Assembly (NCBI GenBank): GCA_002315745.1
Contig: DCID01000036.1
Span: forward strand, 44,735-54,756
DNA from: Bacteroidales bacterium UBA1735
GTDB lineage: Bacteria; Bacteroidota; Bacteroidia; Bacteroidales; Paludibacteraceae
Direction of reading: 5' to 3'
Length of the DNA stretch: 10,022 nt
Part shown: piece by piece, positions 5,812-10,022 of the stretch
Layout: the number at the start of each line of letters is the position of its first letter
How positions within the stretch are numbered: position 1 is the first letter of the stretch
Translations under genes and position numbers: made by a program
The notes under the pieces: generated by a model
What the model saw: only the letters and a program-made list of their open reading frames with translations
Database searches by the model: none
Told to the model about the DNA's origin: nothing

Positions 5812-5848
5812 CGCCGCAAAGATACAACTTTTTTTTGGAATATGCAAA
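5812..5848 (-). promoter_or_regulatory. Promoter of the cytidylyltransferase-kpsF operon
   Basis: On the minus strand the -33 TTTG (5848-5845), a 20-nt spacer with an A8 tract and the -7 box TATCTTTG (5824-5817) match the Bacteroidota consensus exactly. A CGGCG follows, and the ATG at 5807 starts 9 nt after the -7 box, so the transcript may be nearly leaderless. The 37-bp module is 33/37 identical to the promoter at 7952-7988. Confidence 0.85.
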
Positions 5849-5904
5849 TATTTTGGAGAAATAGTGCTATTTTATAGTTTTTTGCAGGTGTATATACAAT
5901 TCAA

Positions 5905-5954
5905 GTGGCGGAATGACGGTGTGGCGGTTTTCCGCCATTCCGCCACTCCGCCAC
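5905..5954. repeat. GC-rich 23-bp imperfect hairpin built of GTGGCGGA units
   Basis: Arms at 5905-5927 and 5932-5954 pair at 19 of 23 positions around a TTTT loop, with an 11-bp perfect outer part (GTGGCGGAATG / CATTCCGCCAC from 5936). On the minus strand one arm is made of near-tandem GTGGCGGA units. The surroundings are AT-rich, so the block is compositionally foreign. It lies 91 nt after the barrel gene's stop and 57 nt before the next -33 box. It could act as a transcription or RNA-decay barrier, or be a REP-like element. Confidence 0.8.
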
Positions 5955-5983
5955 TACGAAGTGTGACGGAAAAGGTCTATTCC

Positions 5984-6008
5984 ACTATTGCCCCTTGGGC
6001 ATTATAGT
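5984..6008 (-). terminator. Possible terminator hairpin after the barrel protein gene
   Basis: ACTAT-TGCCC (5984-5993) pairs with GGGCA-TT-ATAGT (5997-6008) around a 3-nt loop, with a two-base bulge. It begins 36 nt downstream of the stop codon of the barrel gene read on the minus strand. A strong T-tract is missing, so termination is uncertain. Confidence 0.3.
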
Positions 6009-6044
6009 AGATGCCGTTGCCGCAATGCGATTGGTGTATATTTG

Positions 6045-6959
6045 CTAGTCCCTATTCACGAAACGGATACCACATTTGATATAGGCTTGGTGGACATTGT
6101 CATCAATTGCATTGCGTCCACCAGTGAACTGATAACCAGCACCCACAATCAGTCGTTTCCATTCGACACCGATACCAGCGCGAGCATATAGACCACAAAC
6201 CCACTCTTTATCAATCTTATGGTTAAAATTCAATTCACGAACATTGAGACCCGCTGCACCATCTAAGAAGGGGTATACGTCGCGAATGGGAAAATAACAA
6301 CGCATGTTGGCATACATGGGTATTTGCATGGTGTACACCGAACTATAGTCTTTAAAACTAACCAACGAACCTTCTACACCAAATCCGAAACCAATGAAGT
6401 AATAGTCTGAAACGCGTGCACCCACAGTCAAATGAGCACCCATTCCCAAATTCTCTTTGCCACACGTAATCTGAGGCGCTGCATCCAATTGAAGATATGT
6501 CTTTTGGGAACGAACGCGTTCGATGGTATCAATCCGTGTCACGGTATCCACCTTCACAATCTCTTTGATCTTCTCTACATAATTGGTGATAGTGTCATGG
6601 ATGATGATTGGTTCGCCATTTACTACTTGAGTCGTACTAGTGGCGGGAGAAACCTTTGGCTCTTCACGTATCACTTGCGGTTGTGCAATTTCTCCTTGCG
6701 GAACACACAATAGAACATCACTCTTATTTAACCACGATTTAGCTCCACGTACATTTAGCAATATCCCATCTGGGTGGTATTTGGAATCAATTTGTGACAC
6801 TTGATGCGGTTCGCCATAGACCCACGAAGATATGGACTCACCGGTGGAATAATGGGTGGTGGTTTTTTTTACAAATACGAAGTCACCTTCCTTAATTTCC
6901 GTTTGTGCGAAAAGGATCATGGGTAAAGCCATGCAGATGAGTGTGAGAGTTTTTCTCAT
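6045..6959 (-). CDS. Secreted SH3-like plus outer-membrane beta-barrel protein
   Basis: The ATG at 6959 gives 304 residues and is preceded by AAGGGAA, a plausible ribosome binding site; an in-frame TTG at 6989 is less likely because it would bury the signal peptide. Residues 1-18 (MRKTLTLICMALPMILFA) form a classic signal peptide. Residues ~25-84 resemble a bacterial SH3-like module of the type G-V-V-x(n)-TG-xx-SWVYG...KSWLNKSDV. Residues ~86-153 form a linker with alternating valine and threonine (KVDTVTRIDTI) and probable extended structure. Residues ~154-304 look like beta-strands of a small outer-membrane barrel (porin-like, as in Bacteroidota OmpA/OprF-type barrels), with alternating hydrophobic residues and aromatic girdles such as YYFIGFGFGVEG. 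The substrate is unknown; SH3-like modules commonly touch peptidoglycan, so a barrel with a periplasmic wall-binding arm is inferred. The gene seems monocistronic. An A8 run in codons ~30-32 could slip. Confidence 0.75.
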   Translation of the reverse strand: MRKTLTLICMALPMILFAQTEIKEGDFVFVKKTTTHYSTGESISSWVYGEPHQVSQIDSKYHPDGILLNVRGAKSWLNKSDVLLCVPQGEIAQPQVIREEPKVSPATSTTQVVNGEPIIIHDTITNYVEKIKEIVKVDTVTRIDTIERVRSQKTYLQLDAAPQITCGKENLGMGAHLTVGARVSDYYFIGFGFGVEGSLVSFKDYSSVYTMQIPMYANMRCYFPIRDVYPFLDGAAGLNVRELNFNHKIDKEWVCGLYARAGIGVEWKRLIVGAGYQFTGGRNAIDDNVHQAYIKCGIRFVNRD

Positions 6960-6991
6960 GATATGTTCCCTTATACGTGTCGGGCGCAACT

Positions 6992-7023
6992 ATTAAATAG
7001 TGATTATTTTGGTTGTTTACAAA
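6992..7023 (-). promoter_or_regulatory. Weak candidate promoter for the barrel protein gene
   Basis: On the minus strand TTTG (7023-7020) is followed after exactly 20 nt by TATTTAAT (6999-6992), a partial TAnnTTTG match. It lies 32 nt upstream of the ATG at 6959. Spacing fits but the -7 box is poor. Confidence 0.35.
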
Positions 7024-7045
7024 TTGTTTTATTCAGGTATACACA

Positions 7046-7072
7046 CAAAAAGCGTGAACTTTTCGTTCGCTT
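7046..7072 (-). terminator. Terminator-like hairpin between the protease operon and the barrel gene
   Basis: On the minus strand AAGCG-AAC pairs with GTT-CA-CGCTT across a 5-nt loop, and the stem runs straight into further T residues (CGCTTTTTG). This is the best terminator shape in the non-coding block 6960-7317 and would stop transcription from the protease operon before the barrel gene. The T-tract is short. Confidence 0.35.
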
Positions 7073-7075
7073 CAT

Positions 7076-7209
7076 TTGATCTTTTGAGGTTCTGGACTAC
7101 CTTAACAATTCAAATAATGCACGGAAAACTCACGCCAAAAACGTGAGCGTGCAAAACCATGCTTGAATTGTTATCGATTCTTGAAAGTGTCCAGTTTTCA
7201 AAAGATCAA
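7076..7209. repeat. Nested ~134-bp inverted repeat, MITE-like or structured-RNA element
   Basis: Successive helices pair across the element: TTGATCTTTTGA 7076-7087 with 7198-7209 (12 perfect), CTGGAC 7092-7097 with 7189-7194 (6), TAACAATTCAA 7103-7113 with 7163-7173 (11 perfect), TGCACG 7118-7123 with 7148-7153 (6) and CTCACG 7129-7134 with 7142-7147 (6) around CCAAAAA. There are no reading frames of note and no obvious target-site duplication. A non-autonomous mobile element remnant and a structured RNA are both possible. It fills part of the 358-bp gene-free stretch 6960-7317. Confidence 0.7.
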
Positions 7210-7295
7210 GTTTAGGCTTACAACGCTTATCTTTATTTGCCACTGCAAATCTATGTCCCGCTGTTTAACGTCTGTCGGCGACGCTCGCTTTTTAT

Positions 7296-7312
7296 CGTTG
7301 TGCGAGGCAACG
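7296..7312 (-). other. Small hairpin just after the retropepsin stop codon
   Basis: CGTTG (7296-7300) pairs with CAACG (7308-7312) around a 7-nt loop, 5 nt after the protease gene's stop on the minus strand. It is followed by ATAAAAA rather than T residues, so it is not a standard intrinsic terminator in the gene's direction; it may only protect the mRNA end. Confidence 0.35.
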
Positions 7313-7317
7313 TATAG

Positions 7318-7755
7318 TTATTTTAATTCGATATGTTCAGTAGATGGGATACGGAATGAAAAGACGCTTTTCCCATCTTTGTTGGTAAAGCAGAAATCAC
7401 CCTTATTAATAATATCCATCCCAATCACAACATCGTATGCCGCACCATCACATTCCAGTGCTCTTATGTTAAGGACAGCATCACCTGTTGGCAATCCTAT
7501 GTGTATAAGATATTCATTAACCATCTTTGAACCATCAAAACCATCCACCCTACATTTCCCAATGGGTGTTAAGTTAAGATAGCGTATTACAGCCCCTGAG
7601 ATTAAGGTTTGCGTTGCGCCTGTATCCCATGCTGCATCTTTAATATTTATCACCTTACTCGGCTTTTCTTTTGATAAATCAACACCAGGATAGATGCAGC
7701 ATTCTGTCATAATAGCATCTTCCAGTGATTCAAACTTCTTTGAAAATACCCCCAT
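7318..7755 (-). CDS. Retropepsin-like aspartic protease (clan AA)
   Basis: The 145-residue protein has the retroviral-type aspartic protease signature: WDTGATQTLIS at 43-53 with catalytic D44 in DTGA, followed by a hydrophobic psi-loop motif YDVVIGMDII at 107-116 and GDF. Known: such single-lobe enzymes have about 100-150 residues and act as homodimers that share one active site, each subunit giving one aspartate. The length and one DTGA motif fit this. There is no signal peptide or membrane segment, so a cytosolic enzyme is implied. The N-terminal ~40 residues have no match I know. Its start lies 5 nt after the stop of the upstream 55-residue gene, and both share the promoter at 7957-7988. 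The substrate is unknown; the co-encoded small protein may be a substrate, inhibitor or chaperone (inference). Confidence 0.82.
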   Translation of the reverse strand: MGVFSKKFESLEDAIMTECCIYPGVDLSKEKPSKVINIKDAAWDTGATQTLISGAVIRYLNLTPIGKCRVDGFDGSKMVNEYLIHIGLPTGDAVLNIRALECDGAAYDVVIGMDIINKGDFCFTNKDGKSVFSFRIPSTEHIELK

Positions 7756-7760
7756 CGCAA

Positions 7761-7928
7761 TTAGTTCATTTGAATACCACCCAACAATACTGTAACGGGC
7801 GGAATGTTTATATTATTTTCAACTCGGAGCACACGCGCATAACCTGAGTGCGATACTCGGTTGTTTGGCCTTTTGGGCATAAACTCCATTCTACAATTTT
7901 CAAAATTGTTTAAATCTAAAGTTGCCAT
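7761..7928 (-). CDS. Small hypothetical protein (55 residues) upstream of the retropepsin-like protease
   Basis: I do not recognise this family. The ATG at 7928 gives MATLDLNNFENCRMEFMPKR and ends PPVTVLLGGIQMN. It is mildly basic, has one cysteine and no membrane span. An alternative in-frame TTG at 7967 lies in the promoter spacer and is rejected. The start is 28 nt after the -7 box, an ordinary leader length for this phylum. The tight 5-nt junction with the protease gene argues that it is translated. The GG near the C-terminus is notable but no function can be claimed. Confidence 0.6.
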   Translation of the reverse strand: MATLDLNNFENCRMEFMPKRPNNRVSHSGYARVLRVENNINIPPVTVLLGGIQMN

Positions 7929-7951
7929 AATGTTATTATTTTTTCTAATTT

Positions 7952-7988
7952 CGCCGCAAAAATACAACTTTTTTCTGATATATGCAAA
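7952..7988 (-). promoter_or_regulatory. Promoter of the small-protein/retropepsin operon
   Basis: On the minus strand TTTG (7988-7985), a 20-nt spacer with an A6 tract and TATTTTTG (7964-7957) match the -33/-7 consensus, followed by CGGCG. The same CATAT, A-tract, GTTG, -7 box and CGGCG order occurs at 5812-5848. Confidence 0.82.
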
Positions 7989-8037
7989 CTTTATTGTAAA
8001 AAAGTCTGTTTTATTTACATTTTACAAGAAAATAAGG

Positions 8038-8868
8038 TTAAAATAGAGTGATTGTGTGGGGGTAAACGCCCACTTTTACCTCGGTGGCGGGGGAGAGGGG
8101 ATTGCCGTCTATCTCGATGGGGAGAGAGTGATCGAAGTGGAAAAGATGCTCTGCGAATTGAGTGTATTGAACATATGGCGACTCAATAGGTCGCGTGTTG
8201 CGGATGAGGCGGCAGAGTTCGAGGTGGAGTCGCCACCGCGGACAACGCAGTTCGTAACTCGTTATCGTCCCGTCATCCAGTCGTGCGTTGGGACAAGGAT
8301 AGAGGTTGCCGCTAATACGGCGATTATTGCATAGCGAGAGGAAATATGGTTGCTCTTTTGCCCAACAACGAAAAGCAATAGCGATATAGGATAACTCGTT
8401 GAGATGTAGGGTGTTGAAGAATCGCTTACAACGATTGTTTCTCTCCATTTCGCGGGCAATAGCAGCGGCAAAACCGACACTGGCTTCGTTGATGAAACGA
8501 TAGGTTGTTTTATTCGCCGTTAGTTCACCCACATCGACCTTTTGAAACGCTGCGCCTTGGAGGTAGCGCTTCGTCTTTTCGACACAGGAGAGGGCTGGAC
8601 TAATCTGCGAACAGAGACTGTTGCTCGTGCCGGCAGGTAGAAGGATGAAACGATATTTCTCCGGCTGTGGCAAGCGATTGAGCAGTTGATTGAACGTGCC
8701 ATCTCCACCTATGACTAAGATATCCGAGGCGTCGGGTAGGTCGGTCGGTTGTTCGGGCAGTTCGACCCATGTCACATGCGCATGTAGAAGTTGATGTTGC
8801 ACTTCTTGCCATCGTTGCGCGGCGCGACCAGAACCTGCTTTGGGATTGAAATAGACGTAGAGAGACAT
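8038..8868 (-). CDS. Diacylglycerol/sphingosine-type lipid kinase (DagK/LCB5 family)
   Basis: Phosphorylates a lipid hydroxyl using ATP, at the inner face of the cytoplasmic membrane. The 276 residues match the DAGK catalytic family of about 290: NPKAGSG at 8-14 (nucleotide-binding start), GGDGTFNQLLN at 54-64 (glycine-rich core), LPAGTSNSL at 77-85, INEASVGFAA at 126-135, PNARLDDG at 193-200 and a C-terminal IEIDGNPL at 251-258. The ATG at 8868 begins 2 nt after the antiporter stop, indicating one transcript. Known: in Bacteroidota, family members act on diacylglycerol or sphingoid/ceramide-like lipids; which applies here cannot be told. Inferred role: recycling of diacylglycerol or making a phosphorylated lipid, possibly linked to ion or pH stress sensed by the antiporter. 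Confidence 0.88.
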   Translation of the reverse strand: MSLYVYFNPKAGSGRAAQRWQEVQHQLLHAHVTWVELPEQPTDLPDASDILVIGGDGTFNQLLNRLPQPEKYRFILLPAGTSNSLCSQISPALSCVEKTKRYLQGAAFQKVDVGELTANKTTYRFINEASVGFAAAIAREMERNNRCKRFFNTLHLNELSYIAIAFRCWAKEQPYFLSLCNNRRISGNLYPCPNARLDDGTITSYELRCPRWRLHLELCRLIRNTRPIESPYVQYTQFAEHLFHFDHSLPIEIDGNPLSPATEVKVGVYPHTITLF

Positions 8869-8870
8869 GC

Positions 8871-10022
8871 TTATTGGCGGAGTTGAATACGATGGATGAG
8901 GTGTAATAAACCTTGTTTGATCTTAGTGACAATACGCCAAGTCGAACTTGCTTGTGGGATGTCGGTTAAGATAATATCCTGCGTACCCGATTCGGTATCC
9001 TGTTCGGGATAGACAATGAGTTGGCTATAATCGGCATAGAATCGAGATAGCATGGATGGCAACTGTGCGAATAGTGGGTTATAAGATGGTGTCGATTGGC
9101 GGGCAGAGAGGAAGACAACCAGATCGTTGTGCTTGGTTTCTCGCGCCATCATCATCACATCTTCCCAGTCCTCTATTTCTTGATAGGATGCGCGGAGGAA
9201 CTTGCCCGGACGATTGGAGAATGCTTTGAGGGCTTGCCGCGCCTCGGCGGTGGCGAAGAAAGTCACTTTGGCACCAATCTGTCCACTTAACCTACGGATA
9301 AAACCGAAACATGAGATGAAGTCTTGCTCTTTCTCCGCATAACGTGGTACAGCCACTAAGATGCGCGAGATGGTGTTGAGTGGTTGCTGCTCCTTATATA
9401 TAATAGAGGTTCGGCTGTTGTGTTCAATCATCGTCTGTGCCTCTGCTGTTTCGTCACATTCGGCGTAATGGGTATTGGGCAGTTGACTGAAGGTGGCTAA
9501 CTGCTCCAAATTAGCGCGCATGGTGTTGTTCACGCCAATGAGCGACCACTCGTTGCTGTGGCTGTCGTTCTCTATTTTCGCGTCTTCTAAGAGAGCCAAC
9601 TCCTTGGCAGCATGTTCGGTTACGAAAGAGGAAATAGTGCATAGCACCAATATCATCACAATCGCACCATTGAGGATCTCGGCATTGAAGAATCCTGCTT
9701 GGTAACCGATGGTCACAATGGCTAAGGTACCTGCCGCTGTTGCGTGAGTCAGACCGAACATCAGTTGCCGCTCCAGAGGCAGCAAGTGGAAAAGACGTTG
9801 TCCTGCCCATGAAGCGAGCCATTTGCCTGCTAACTTGGTGATAATCATCACTAAGGCGATGAGGATGATCCACCATCCTGCGTGGAAAGTGTGGATATCG
9901 ACCATTAGCCCGACGCCCATCAGGAAGATAGGAACGAAGATGGTGTTGCCAATGAAATTGATACGTCCCATCAACTGGCTGCGATTGGGTACACGACCAT
10001 TGAGTGCGACGCCGCAAAGGAA
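8871..10022 (-). CDS. CPA2-type Na+/H+ antiporter with cytosolic C-terminal domain (5' part beyond window)
   Basis: The reading frame is open to the right edge, giving 383 residues in view, so the N-terminal transmembrane helices are outside. It starts FLCGVALNGRVPNRSQL and continues NFIGNTIFVPIFLMGVGLMVD, the usual FxxG...F.P.FF..VG...D pattern of CPA2 (KefB/GerN-like) exchangers. Four hydrophobic segments follow in the first ~140 residues, including THATAAGTLAIVTIG. The remaining ~245 residues are soluble, with a Usp-like fold: ISRILVAVPRY, then LVVFLSARQS. Known: these proteins exchange Na+ or K+ for H+ in the inner membrane, and Usp-like tails often bind nucleotides. The stop is 2 nt before the lipid kinase ATG. 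Confidence 0.88.
   Translation of the reverse strand, partial: FLCGVALNGRVPNRSQLMGRINFIGNTIFVPIFLMGVGLMVDIHTFHAGWWIILIALVMIITKLAGKWLASWAGQRLFHLLPLERQLMFGLTHATAAGTLAIVTIGYQAGFFNAEILNGAIVMILVLCTISSFVTEHAAKELALLEDAKIENDSHSNEWSLIGVNNTMRANLEQLATFSQLPNTHYAECDETAEAQTMIEHNSRTSIIYKEQQPLNTISRILVAVPRYAEKEQDFISCFGFIRRLSGQIGAKVTFFATAEARQALKAFSNRPGKFLRASYQEIEDWEDVMMMARETKHNDLVVFLSARQSTPSYNPLFAQLPSMLSRFYADYSQLIVYPEQDTESGTQDIILTDIPQASSTWRIVTKIKQGLLHLIHRIQLRQ

Noticed and set aside
5817..5819. TTG start for the cytidylyltransferase
   Set aside because: It overlaps the -7 box, and the ATG at 5807 places the LAGGTG loop at the usual distance from the N-terminus.
7076..7209. Integron attC site
   Set aside because: The length fits, but no paired RYYYAAC / GTTRRRY cores are at the ends, and no cassette array or integrase is present.
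8000..8037. Intrinsic terminator after the lipid kinase
   Set aside because: The stretch is AT-rich with T-runs, but I found no stable stem in front of them.
8600..8932. A 110-codon minus-strand frame across the antiporter/lipid kinase junction
   Set aside because: It is an out-of-frame shadow of two genes with strong motifs; its Arg/Ser/Thr-rich composition is typical of shadows.
9511..10017. A 168-codon minus-strand frame inside the antiporter
   Set aside because: Another frame of the same DNA encodes the clear transmembrane exchanger; this one is Arg/His-rich without membrane segments.
10007..10022. Promoter-like CTTTGCGGCG at the right edge
   Set aside because: It resembles the -7/CGGCG module but lies inside the antiporter coding sequence and has no visible -33 box in the window.

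Overview
The window comes from a Bacteroidota chromosome, most likely a member of the order Bacteroidales. Evidence: three clear promoters have the phylum's -33 TTTG / -7 TAnnTTTG form with 20-nt spacers, 5' leaders are short with weak Shine-Dalgarno signals, and the gene families fit (KpsF-type SIS-CBS isomerase, SH3-like plus beta-barrel envelope protein, DUF1016 and Fic proteins, CPA2 antiporter). No RNA gene, CRISPR array or intact insertion sequence was seen. All ten supported genes are on the minus strand, so transcription runs from high to low coordinates.

Region by region in transcription order. (1) 10022-8038: the 3' part of a CPA2-type Na+/H+ antiporter with a soluble tail, coupled with a 2-nt gap to a diacylglycerol/sphingosine-type lipid kinase. 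(2) 7988-7318: a promoter driving a two-gene unit, a 55-residue protein of unknown role followed by a retropepsin-like aspartic protease with a DTGA active site. (3) 7317-6960: non-coding, holding a roughly 134-bp nested inverted repeat, a terminator-like hairpin and a weak promoter. (4) 6959-6045: a secreted SH3-like plus outer-membrane beta-barrel protein. (5) 5954-5905: a long GC-rich hairpin. (6) 5848-4130: a strong promoter driving an IspD/TarI-type cytidylyltransferase and a KpsF/KdsD arabinose-5-phosphate isomerase, one nucleotide apart. (7) 4054-3560: a hypothetical protein. (8) 3526-1461: a Fic protein with an AbiEi-like N-terminal region under its own repeat-containing promoter, then a DUF1016 (YhcG) protein that seems to have lost its nuclease domain. 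(9) 1349-1: the first 449 residues of a LicC-like nucleotidyltransferase fused to a PLP-dependent aminotransferase-like enzyme.

Two themes link the genes. Several concern the cell envelope: nucleotide-activated precursors (cytidylyltransferase, KpsF, LicC-like fusion), lipid phosphorylation and a surface barrel protein. The Fic/DUF1016 stretch looks like an accessory toxin or defence insertion. In addition, the window is unusually rich in short repeats: heptamer arrays, a 24-bp tandem repeat, REP-like palindromes and a GC-rich hairpin. Three of these lie inside the cytidylyltransferase coding sequence.

The most interesting candidates are the retropepsin/microprotein operon, the Fic-AbiEi fusion with repeats in its own promoter, the repeat-riddled cytidylyltransferase with a heptamer array in its coding sequence, and the cytidylyltransferase-PLP enzyme fusion.
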